Positions 1-5,710 of a DNA stretch of 8,661 nt are shown here, one piece after another. The stretch is from Prevotellaceae bacterium UBA1710 (GTDB taxonomy: Bacteria > Bacteroidota > Bacteroidia > Bacteroidales > Bacteroidaceae). Every line of letters starts with the position of its first letter. Position 1 is the stretch's first letter. Location: contig DCJC01000005.1 of assembly GCA_002317355.1 (NCBI GenBank), positions 1 to 8,661 of the forward strand. Reading direction: 5' to 3'. The notes under the pieces are model-generated. The model was not told where the DNA came from and made no database searches. It worked only from the letters and a program-made list of their open reading frames with translations. Made by a program: the position numbers and the translations under genes.

Positions 1-17
1 GTAGGTAGCCGCCTCCT
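1..17 (+). rRNA. rrf: 3' end of a 5S rRNA gene (partial, cut by window edge)
   Basis: The first bases, GTAGGTAGCCGCCTCC, resemble the 3' end of bacterial 5S rRNA, which usually reads GAGAGTAGG followed by a CCGCC-type closing strand. A strong rho-independent terminator starts about 13 bases later, as expected at the end of an rRNA operon. Only about 17 bases lie inside the window, so the call rests on this short match plus the terminator. The 3' boundary is approximate. Another structured RNA is possible. Confidence 0.5.
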
Positions 18-29
18 TTCAAAAATCAG

Positions 30-65
30 AGAGCTTCATGATGAAAGTCATGAGGCTCTTTTTGT
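30..65 (+). terminator. rho-independent terminator after the presumed 5S rRNA
   Basis: A 12-bp stem (30-41 with 48-59, AGAGCTTCATGA against TCATGAGGCTCT) contains one G-U wobble, closes a 6-base loop, and is followed by a T run (TTTTTGTG) on the plus strand. It is placed to end transcription entering from the left edge. Three direct copies of TTTGACAC (67-90) follow it. Confidence 0.85.
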
Positions 66-66
66 G

Positions 67-90
67 TTTGACACTTTGACACTTTGACAC
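67..90. repeat. three tandem copies of TTTGACAC
   Basis: The octamer TTTGACAC is repeated three times without interruption between the two terminators. No function is evident. It could vary in copy number by slippage. Confidence 0.8.
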
Positions 91-101
91 CGTAAACAAA
101 A

Positions 102-128
102 AAGGCTCACACATTACGTGCGAGCCTT
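102..128. terminator. bidirectional rho-independent terminator
   Basis: An 11-bp stem (102-112 with 118-128) closes a 5-base loop. A T run (CTTTTTT) follows it on the plus strand, and the opposite strand has TTTTTTGTTT after the stem. The single mismatch is A-C on the plus strand but a tolerated G-U pair on the minus strand. It lies 7 bp beyond the stop of the minus-strand smalltalk ORF and so can end both convergent transcripts. Confidence 0.85.
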
Positions 129-135
129 CTCTTTT

Positions 136-242
136 TTACATACAACTTGTTACGCCGAGAGTTGTTGCTATCGCCGTCAGTATTGATGCCAGCGTCTGCA
201 GAATGAATTTCCAAGTTTGAACCAGAATGTATTTTGTAACAT
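136..242 (-). pseudogene. smalltalk-family micro-protein, apparently frameshifted near its start
   Basis: The minus-strand frame ending with TAA at 136-138 encodes QTWKFILQTLASILTAIA followed by TTLGVTSCM. This matches, from memory, the ~30-residue Bacteroidales smalltalk family: an N-terminal TWK, a small hydrophobic helix and a C-terminal TSCM. The frame is open up to 261 but contains no ATG, GTG or TTG. An ATG at 242-240 is out of frame and would be restored by one extra base, for example in the AAAA run at 234-237, giving about 35 residues. Family members usually lie between an HU-type DNA-binding gene and an N-acetylmuramoyl-alanine amidase; neither is seen here. The function of the family is unknown. 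It may be a relic, a sequencing indel, or a gene using an unusual start. Confidence 0.7.
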
Positions 243-261
243 ATTGATAATCAATAACAAA

Positions 262-538
262 TTATCGTTAGTTTAATGTAATGATACCAAAATGTTCCCA
301 AGTCAATGTAAAGGTGGTAATTCTTTCCCATAATCATAGTTCTTTCTAAAACGATATGCAAAAAGAGAAAATTCGATGTTTACACATTTTAACATTATTA
401 TTACATCAAAATCGTTTTAACGGATGAACATGTGTCTTGTAACTATCAGGCCGTTACTTCCATACGACTTTGCACCACCATGTGGATGGTGATGTAAAGT
501 CGCTCCTTAAATATCTTGGTAATCTGAACAGTGAATCC
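262..538. other. intergenic region left of the IS66 remnant
   Basis: No convincing gene is seen. A 9-bp perfect inverted repeat, TAAAACGAT (347-355) with ATCGTTTTA (411-419), lies about 120-190 bp beyond the transposase stop and could be a relic of an insertion-sequence end, but no IS66-like terminal repeat or target duplication could be assigned. A long hairpin (465-502) is listed separately. A 7-bp palindrome TATTGAT-A-ATCAATA (242-256) sits over the start region of the smalltalk ORF. Confidence 0.5.
465..502 (-). terminator. long imperfect hairpin downstream of the transposase
   Basis: Arms of 17 nt (465-481 and 486-502) pair with two imperfections around the loop GTGG; the core is CACCACCAT against ATGGTGATG. 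It begins 36 bp beyond the transposase stop on the minus strand. No T run follows, so a classical terminator is doubtful. It may instead be a structural part of the insertion-sequence end. Confidence 0.35.
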
Positions 539-1384
539 CTATTCTTCGTGGAACTCCGCCAACCTTTGTAAAGCGAAGAAAGGATTCTGACCATTCTTCT
601 CTGCAGTCTTGGCAATGGTCATAAGTGTTGCGTAGTTGTTGGCACCTTCGTGTGAACGGAACTGTCCGCTGACCTTCATCTTTGTTTTGGCAGATCTGAG
701 CGCACGCTCGCTGGCATTGTTGTCATAATGGACTTTATGGTTTGACAGAAAAAGGAAGATGTGATCCGTGTGCTTTGCGAGTCCTCTGCGGAATGTATCA
801 AACAGTTTCTGGCATTCTTCGTCGTCTATGGTCACCTCCTCCTGCAGCATTTCGTCAAATCTCTTTTTGAAGTTCTCCTCATCCTCAGAGTTTGTATTCT
901 GCGTCTTCCTAAGATGTATGGATTCGCGCAACAACTCCAACATTCTCTTCGGCCAATCGTAATCAGGGAGCAATTCGGCAAAGTATGTCGTATTGCGCAG
1001 AAGGTGAGCCAGGCATATCTGATGATTCTTTACGCTCATGCAGAAATAGGCTGACAGTCGGTCTGTCTCAAGTATCGTATTGGGAAGTCCTCTGGGGAAC
1101 ATGTCGTCTATTTCGTCCTTGCCATGATGCTCGTACACTGCAAGGAATGTCACCACGTTGGTTTGGAATGTCCACATCCACTCGTTCTTGCCGCCGACAT
1201 CAACACCTGTCTCGTCTGCTCCTGCGACTTCGGAATGTTCTATAACCTTACGTATCTCCTCGTATGGTTTCTTTGCCTTCTTGCGCATGTAGTTGAGTAT
1301 GTTGGATACCGAGCCCTGACTCATGGATATACCGCAGAGATTCTTATTCAACCAATAGCAAATATCGGCAATAATCCAATTTTT
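539..1384 (-). pseudogene. IS66-family transposase, N-terminally truncated
   Basis: The frame carries the catalytic half of an IS66-type DDE transposase. Counting from a TTG at 1351 (270 residues), the presumed acidic triad is present: Asp46 in GADETG, Asp97 in LETDRLSAY and Glu215 in NNASERALR. The IS66 C-terminal domain (YATLMTIAKTAEKNGQNPF) is complete. The frame opens only after a TGA at 1385-1387 and its first codons (KNWIIADICYWLNKNL) already align with the middle of the family. Family members are usually about 450-530 residues, so the N-terminal DNA-binding and zinc-finger part is lost. No accessory tnpA/tnpB genes are present upstream. TTG is the only plausible start, and activity is unlikely. 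Confidence 0.85.
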
Positions 1385-1387
1385 TCA

Positions 1388-1539
1388 ACTTTAATGATTA
1401 TACATCCCACGACTCCCTTGGGCTCATTTTTCCACAAAACTTGATACCCTCCAACATATATTGATGTTCGGGGTTAAAAAGGTTGATTAAAATTAACGAA
1501 CTATTTTATATTCATACTCATCTTATATGACATTTCCAA
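1388..1539. other. AT-rich spacer between the IS66 remnant and the inverted-repeat element
   Basis: There is no recognisable gene. The minus strand holds a 41-codon open frame ending at 1348 (contains YVGGYQVLWKNEPKGVVG) that overlaps the truncated end of the transposase in another frame. It has no ATG and no known match, so it is not called. The transposase truncation point falls at about 1385. The 3' half of the spacer is strongly AT-rich. Confidence 0.4.
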
Positions 1540-1745
1540 CATTTAAGGTGGGTTCTATAAATTACCACCGTATGAAGTTCAACATTAATGGGGTTGACGT
1601 TTTGTCATCTTTCTGACTCTTTTCGGTTCAAATTGCAATCTCGCTCAGTCGTTATGCCCGCATAACTCTTTCGCTCGTTTACAATTTGACCTCGAAAATA
1701 GTCCAGAAATCTGCCAAAGCTAATTTATAGAACCCACCTCAAATG
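1540..1745. repeat. 206-bp element with 25-bp near-perfect inverted repeats (MITE or invertible leader)
   Basis: The arms 1540-1564 and 1721-1745 are reverse complements at 24 of 25 positions; the inner 19 are perfect (AGGTGGGTTCTATAAATTA). The single mismatch is at position 6. Inside is a second, off-centre palindrome: TCAAATTG (1628-1635) with CAATTTGA (1682-1689), concentric with the hairpin GTTATG-CCCG-CATAAC (1651-1666). The right arm includes the ATG (1743-1745) of the next gene, so the element supplies the whole proximal leader and the start codon. The mirrored left arm gives an ATG on the minus strand with a 13-codon frame. No target-site duplication is apparent and no clear Bacteroidales promoter (TTTG, then TAnnTTTG) was found inside in either orientation. 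Confidence 0.8.
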
Positions 1746-3131
1746 AAAAAAGCACTTGCACTATTCTTGCTTTGCCTTCTCACAATAGGAGTGCAGGCAC
1801 AACTGAAACCTCGTGTGGTCATTCTAACCGACATTGGGAGACCTGACCTTGAGCCTGATGATACTGAGTCTCTGGTTCATCTGCTTTGTTATGCCGATAG
1901 GCTGGAGATCGAGGGCATCATCACCTCTACAGGTTGGAACTGCGACCCCTATCCTACCGAGAGTGCCGCCTATCGTGACTCTGTGGTCGAAGCATACTCT
2001 AAAGACATTCAGAATCTTTCACTTCGTTCTGGGCAAAAGCATTTTTATACTCGCGAAAAGGAGAATGGCAAACAGCGAATAGGCTACTGGCCAAGTGCTG
2101 AATACATCCGCAGCCGCTGCAAGATGGGTAGCCAGCGAGCTGGTATCGGAGTTATCGGCAAAGACAATGACTCGGAGGGCAGTGACCTCATCATCCGTCT
2201 GGCAGATGAGAATGACGACCGCCCTATCTGGGTATGCGCATGGGGTGGAGCCAACACTTTGGCACAAGCTATATGGAAGGTGCAGCAGACACGCACTCCT
2301 GAGCAGTTGAAGGCATTCCTGCACAAGTTGCGCCTTTACACGATAACCGATCAGGATATGGTCTGGGCTATGCGCGAGAACCTTGCCTACAGTTCTCATC
2401 AATGGATGCGTCGCGAGTTTGCCGATGACCTGAAGTTTGTGTGGGACGAAGGTGCGTGGCAGTTGCAATGCGAACTTGGAAAGCAGCATTGGCAGAAGAT
2501 ACAGCAGCAAATCCAAGGTCATGCAGCTTTGGGCAAGCAATACCCTAACTATAAATATGGTGTGGAGGGTGATACACCTTCGTTCCTTAATGTCATACCT
2601 AATGGTCTGCACAATCCCGAAGAACCGATACAGGCTGGTTGGGGTGGCTATCACACATGGGCTTTGACCAAGGATTCTACGACCTATGCATGGACAAGCG
2701 TGGAAGAATCCGTACAGAAACTTTCGGAAGGGTATTACCATCACTTCTATCTCGACAATCTCAACGACTTCATCGCCCGCATAGAATGGGCAGAAAAGGG
2801 AGAAGGTAATCGCAATCCTGTGACCATCGTCAACGGAAAGAAAGGAACAGACGCCATCGTCATCAAGGCAAAGGCAGGGCAAACCGTCAAGCTTGATGCT
2901 TCAAAATCGTATGATCCTGATGGCGACGAACTGAGTTTCTTTTGGCATCAGCAGAAAGGTATCGGAAAGACAGAAGTCGGGATGTATGAGTTCATCAACA
3001 ACCTATCGACGGTAAATGTTACCATTCCCGACACTTTCCATGACGACGAGATACACATCATCTGCGAAGTTCACGACAACAGCAAATACGCTTTGCCAGC
3101 CTATCGCAGAATCATCATCAGAACGAAATGA
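1743..3131 (+). CDS. secreted Sde182/DUF1593-family nucleoside-hydrolase-like protein
   Basis: The protein has 462 residues and starts with a clear Sec signal peptide (KK, hydrophobic core, cleavage after VQA at about residue 19). Residues ~23-340 form a nucleoside-hydrolase-like domain: the family's acidic metal/ribose motif appears as TDIGRPDLEPDD (29-40), followed by SLVHLLCYAD, IEGII and later GVEGDTPSFL (273-282). Residues ~359-460 are an Ig/PKD-like beta domain (LDASKSYDPDGDELSFFWHQ) matching the C-terminal domain of Saccharophagus Sde182, described as cellulose-binding. The likely location is periplasm or cell surface, with a role in glycoside or polysaccharide use. The first acidic motif departs from the DxDxxxDD form of classical nucleoside hydrolases, so nucleoside cleavage should not be assumed. 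The ATG lies inside the right arm of the 1540-1745 element. A truncated frame overlaps its stop. Confidence 0.88.
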   Translation: MKKALALFLLCLLTIGVQAQLKPRVVILTDIGRPDLEPDDTESLVHLLCYADRLEIEGIITSTGWNCDPYPTESAAYRDSVVEAYSKDIQNLSLRSGQKHFYTREKENGKQRIGYWPSAEYIRSRCKMGSQRAGIGVIGKDNDSEGSDLIIRLADENDDRPIWVCAWGGANTLAQAIWKVQQTRTPEQLKAFLHKLRLYTITDQDMVWAMRENLAYSSHQWMRREFADDLKFVWDEGAWQLQCELGKQHWQKIQQQIQGHAALGKQYPNYKYGVEGDTPSFLNVIPNGLHNPEEPIQAGWGGYHTWALTKDSTTYAWTSVEESVQKLSEGYYHHFYLDNLNDFIARIEWAEKGEGNRNPVTIVNGKKGTDAIVIKAKAGQTVKLDASKSYDPDGDELSFFWHQQKGIGKTEVGMYEFINNLSTVNVTIPDTFHDDEIHIICEVHDNSKYALPAYRRIIIRTK

Positions 3132-3160
3132 AAAAACTTATTACCGTAGCTTCACCCTGA
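3128..3160 (+). pseudogene. 10-codon stump of a downstream signal-peptide gene
   Basis: An ATGA overlap (3128-3131) places an ATG on the stop codon of the Sde182-like gene. The frame reads MKKLITVASP and then stops. The first residues look like the n-region and start of the hydrophobic core of a signal peptide, and a 4-base overlap is typical of translationally coupled operon partners. The likely reading is that a second secreted-protein gene was deleted here and only its start survives. Ten codons are few, so chance is possible. Confidence 0.35.
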
Positions 3161-3163
3161 ATT

Positions 3164-3186
3164 ACAAATTACAAGGTACAAATTAC
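3164..3186. repeat. two copies of ACAAATTAC
   Basis: The nonamer ACAAATTAC occurs at 3164-3172 and 3178-3186 in the spacer just past the Sde182-like gene, within a low-complexity AATTAC-rich stretch. No function is evident. Confidence 0.6.
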
Positions 3187-3273
3187 CTATTTTGAACCAA
3201 GAACTATCATGTCACCAGCATCTGGAGATACGAAGAGGCAACCAGGTAATTGGTGATTTATAATTGGTAATCA

Positions 3274-3332
3274 ACAAGTTCTTGCTCTGGCAAGCGTCCT
3301 AAAAGGCCGAGCGAAGTACATGCAGAACTTGT
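3274..3332. terminator. palindromic spacer between convergent genes, possible weak terminator
   Basis: A perfect 9-bp inverted repeat, ACAAGTTCT (3274-3282) with AGAACTTGT (3324-3332), encloses further partial complementarity (CTTGC-TCTG-GCAAG at 3281-3294, and CCT/AGG at the centre). It is the only notable structure between the plus-strand Sde182-like gene and the minus-strand amidotransferase gene, so it could end both transcripts. There is no convincing T run, so the terminator role is inferred from position only. Confidence 0.35.
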
Positions 3333-3390
3333 ATAAGACAGAATAATATGGTAATTATTGGCTTCCTATAGAAATTAAAAAAGAACTAAA

Positions 3391-4176
3391 TCAAAGTGCT
3401 GCGTATTCATATTCGTTGCAGTTGTTGTACTCATAGTTCTCTTCCGGATCGAAGTACTGCTGACTACGACTCTCACCTTCAAACACCAGTTTTCCATCAC
3501 GGAAGACGAGCAGACGTAGGAATGGCACTGGCTGCCAGTCCTCATCGGTGAGCGGTTGGGTGGAGAAAAGAACAGTGTCATCACTCTGCCTGAGCATATA
3601 CAGCGTGTTGGCATAGTTGGTATGTACGTACATGTTCTCACCATCCCAGATGAGGAGGTTGAGTTTGTTGTTGATTGACAGCGTGGTGATATGTTCCTCC
3701 ATGTAGGCAAAACGCTCTTGCTCGGTGAGCGCTCTCTGCAACTCATTCTGACGCTCATCGATCTTGTCAACGAGGTATAGGAGTATGCGCTCAGAATCTG
3801 TCTGTCCTTCCTGCACCTCTATATACTTGTTGAGAGCAGGGAAGTTGAAGATGGTTCCGTTATGCTCCAATGTCCACGAGCGTCCGTAGTTGTCGTGCTT
3901 GGCAAACGGATGAGAGTTTGCCCAAAGCATACGACCGACCGAAGCAAGTCGTATATGTGCCATCATATTATCTACGATGATGGGATGCTTGATGCGCTCA
4001 CGCAGATAGTTGCTCTGGTTGGCGCTTGTCGGTTCTTTCTCTATAGATGCTGCATTGCCATAGAACATTGCCATTCCCCATCCATGCTTGTGTATCTCGG
4101 AATGAGAAAAGAATGTCTTAAGGTAACGGTTTACCTTAATTCTTGTTTTTGTATTTACTCCAAATAATTCGCACAT
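3391..4176 (-). CDS. class II glutamine amidotransferase, EgtC/YafJ/Dug3-like
   Basis: The protein has 261 residues and begins Met-Cys, so Met removal would expose Cys2 as the N-terminal nucleophile of a class II (Ntn) amidotransferase. Other family signatures follow: HGWGMAMF (31-38), AHIRLAS (73-79), NSHPF (87-91), LEHNGTIFNF (103-112) and TDSER (126-130). No synthetase domain is attached. Such stand-alone proteins act as gamma-glutamyl amidohydrolases, for example EgtC in ergothioneine synthesis and Dug3 in glutathione breakdown. It follows the glutamate-cysteine-ligase-like gene on the same strand after a 208-bp repeat-filled gap. A purine-rich AGGAAA lies a few bases before the ATG. The acidic C-terminus (EENYEYNNCNEYEYAAL) is unusual. 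A role in removing a gamma-Glu cap is inference from neighbours. Confidence 0.85.
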   Translation of the reverse strand: MCELFGVNTKTRIKVNRYLKTFFSHSEIHKHGWGMAMFYGNAASIEKEPTSANQSNYLRERIKHPIIVDNMMAHIRLASVGRMLWANSHPFAKHDNYGRSWTLEHNGTIFNFPALNKYIEVQEGQTDSERILLYLVDKIDERQNELQRALTEQERFAYMEEHITTLSINNKLNLLIWDGENMYVHTNYANTLYMLRQSDDTVLFSTQPLTDEDWQPVPFLRLLVFRDGKLVFEGESRSQQYFDPEENYEYNNCNEYEYAAL

Positions 4177-4210
4177 AAATTTTTCCTGTTAGCAGTTAGT
4201 AGTGATTTTT

Positions 4211-4264
4211 AGTGAGGAGTTAGACGTTAGAAGTTCTTCTTCCGTGTGGGGATAACTCCTCACT
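4211..4264. repeat. 12-bp perfect inverted repeat before the amidotransferase gene
   Basis: AGTGAGGAGTTA (4211-4222) and TAACTCCTCACT (4253-4264) are exact reverse complements separated by 30 nt. They come from two oppositely oriented copies of the GTTAGGAATTAGGAG-type repeat also seen at 6932-6964. In the minus-strand transcript this would form a hairpin about 35 nt before the amidotransferase start codon, so it could affect readthrough or translation of the last gene. Confidence 0.75.
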
Positions 4265-4286
4265 CCTGACTTCTGATTCCTAACTT
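4254..4286 (-). repeat. dispersed 33-nt repeat, copy A
   Basis: Read on the minus strand, these 33 nt match 6932-6964 (plus strand) at 29 of 33 positions without gaps; all four differences are transitions. The unit starts AAGTTAGGAAT and ends AGTGAGGAGTT. A more degraded relative in the opposite orientation lies at about 4188-4222. Both full copies sit in leaders inside the same operon. Confidence 0.8.
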
Positions 4287-4291
4287 AATTT

Positions 4292-4459
4292 AAGTTTCGC
4301 TCCACTTAGAAGTATAAGGAGTACAAGGAGTAACGCTCGTTCCTCGCTTAAGGAGTACAAGACGATAGTCTTTATCGCGGAAGGTCATACGCAAGCCGTT
4401 ATATCCAGACATTCGTCTTGTACTCCTTGCAACTCCTTGAACTCCTTAAAGCGAAACTT
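4292..4459. repeat. inverted duplication spanning the intergenic gap and the 3' end of the ligase gene
   Basis: A perfect 16-bp inverted repeat pairs 4350-4365 (AAGGAGTACAAGACGA) with 4413-4428. A further 10-bp pair, AAGTTTCGCT (4292-4301) with AGCGAAACTT (4450-4459), lies outside it in the same order. TAAGGAGTACAAG is also directly repeated at 4315-4327 and 4349-4361. The right half is coding: it specifies the last ~20 residues (KFRFKEFKELQG onward) of the ligase. The 16-bp stem would enclose the ligase stop codon in the transcript. Confidence 0.8.
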
Positions 4460-5710
4460 GTATAACTTAATTATACTTTTTACAAAGTCACTTCCATATT
4501 TCCTTCTGATGATATCAGCATACCGATAGTGTTCAGAATCTGTTATCTTCTTCCTCTGGAAATCCATCACCTCCGTGACATTGACACTAATTGACTCAAA
4601 GAAAGCGCTCATCCTATCAAGAATGCTGAGAGTGGCTTCGGCAAGTGAATGTCTGCTGCCATCAGGGTAAGTGATCTGTGTGTCATTGAGTGAAAAATGC
4701 GCAGCAAGTTTATAGTTGCGTATTGCCTGCAACTGCTGTTCGCTGGTGAGCGTAATATCCGGTAGTGACATCATCCATGCAATGAGTAGTTGTATGAATT
4801 TCACATCACGCTCATCAATGCCAGCCCTGCTGAGAGGGTTGAGGTCTATGGTGCGCAGTTCGATGTGATTGACTCCGAACTCCCTTAGCCTGTCAAGCGT
4901 ATTGTCGCCACGCGGCTTCAGACGGATGGGGTAGTATAATTCGCTTGCGACGGCTATGCTGCCATCATCCACATACTGCTGAATGCTGTCAACATAGTTT
5001 TCAAGGCTGGTATAGTTGAATACCGGGGAGAAAGTGTTCCAGTATCCAACCTCCGAGCATCTCACGCTCGCAATATCGGAGGGAGCATCTGGATAGGACT
5101 TATCCATCACTGGCGATGCTGCGGTGAGAACGGTCGCCACCCAGCCGTAAACCGACATCTGAGCGGCAAGCTGCAGATAAAGGTTACTCTCATACTTGCG
5201 GTAGTCGGCATCCTCCTCACCTCGCTCTATGTGTCTGCCAGTCTCAATCTCATAGTTGCGGCGAAGTATATCTCCCTTGAATGAATAGTTGAAGTGAATG
5301 TCCGATAATGTCATCATATACCTTCCATAGCGTTCTGAGAGATATTTACGATATTCCGTCTTTTCTGCCATATCGCCATAGAACTGTGCTATGGGAATCT
5401 CCTCCTCGCTATCTATGACAGGTGGGTTGGAGAAGTGCCATAACAGTTCGCCATCATCAAGCCTTGCACTTATACGGACGGTTATGTCATAGAGGTATTC
5501 CACCACCTCGTGGGCATCCTTGAACACTGGTGTGTTTATCTCCACCTGATTCTCGCAGAAGTCGCGTGTGATGTTTGGCTCTTCTTGTGAGAAGGGATGG
5601 GGCGACTGGGCAAGATGTCCATCGGATGTTATGCGCAGCATCTCCTTCTCCAAACCGAAATTGCCGGAAAGAAGATGTTGCCTGACTATTATGTCATCAA
5701 TATGTAGCAT
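4385..5710 (-). CDS. glutamate-cysteine-ligase-like (GshA/GshF N-module type) gamma-glutamyl ligase
   Basis: The protein has 441 residues and matches the type-1 glutamate-cysteine ligase fold of E. coli GshA and the N-terminal half of GshF. Signatures in order are FGLEKEMLRI (18-27, metal/ATP-binding Glu21 and Glu23), ITRDFCENQVEINTPV (47-62, Asp50, Glu53, Glu57), LSDIHFNYSF (135-144) and HIELRTIDLNP (282-292, hallmark YIELR-type segment). These enzymes activate the gamma-carboxylate of glutamate and join it to an amine, usually cysteine. Most Bacteroidales lack glutathione, and the separate ATP-grasp partner does not look like a GshB or GshF C-module, so another amine acceptor is plausible. 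It starts directly after the ATP-grasp stop (TAA then ATG), with a purine-rich run before it. Its C-terminal ~20 residues are encoded by an intergenic-type repeat and are probably a recent extension. Confidence 0.85.
   Translation of the reverse strand: MLHIDDIIVRQHLLSGNFGLEKEMLRITSDGHLAQSPHPFSQEEPNITRDFCENQVEINTPVFKDAHEVVEYLYDITVRISARLDDGELLWHFSNPPVIDSEEEIPIAQFYGDMAEKTEYRKYLSERYGRYMMTLSDIHFNYSFKGDILRRNYEIETGRHIERGEEDADYRKYESNLYLQLAAQMSVYGWVATVLTAASPVMDKSYPDAPSDIASVRCSEVGYWNTFSPVFNYTSLENYVDSIQQYVDDGSIAVASELYYPIRLKPRGDNTLDRLREFGVNHIELRTIDLNPLSRAGIDERDVKFIQLLIAWMMSLPDITLTSEQQLQAIRNYKLAAHFSLNDTQITYPDGSRHSLAEATLSILDRMSAFFESISVNVTEVMDFQRKKITDSEHYRYADIIRRKYGSDFVKSIIKLYKFRFKEFKELQGVQDECLDITACV

Noticed and set aside
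761..1444. Plus-strand open frames opposite the IS66 remnant
   Set aside because: They are antisense shadows of a recognisable transposase.
1348..1474. 41-codon minus-strand frame containing YVGGYQVLWKNEPKGVVG
   Set aside because: It has no standard early start and no recognisable family, and it overlaps the truncated transposase; it is not enough to call a gene.
2019..2882. Long minus-strand open frame (287 codons) inside the Sde182-like gene
   Set aside because: It is antisense to a gene with a signal peptide and clear domain motifs; its own translation shows no recognisable domain and is rich in Leu/Cys/His as expected of an antisense shadow.
3375..3770. Minus-strand open frame of 131 codons overlapping the amidotransferase gene
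   Set aside because: It is in another frame of the same strand, with a Ser/Thr/Met-rich translation and no domain; the overlapping frame has full class II amidotransferase motifs.
4363..4377. 5-bp hairpin CGATA-GTCTT-TATCG after the ligase stop as a terminator
   Set aside because: The stem is short with no T run on the transcribed strand, and it lies inside the larger 16-bp inverted repeat.
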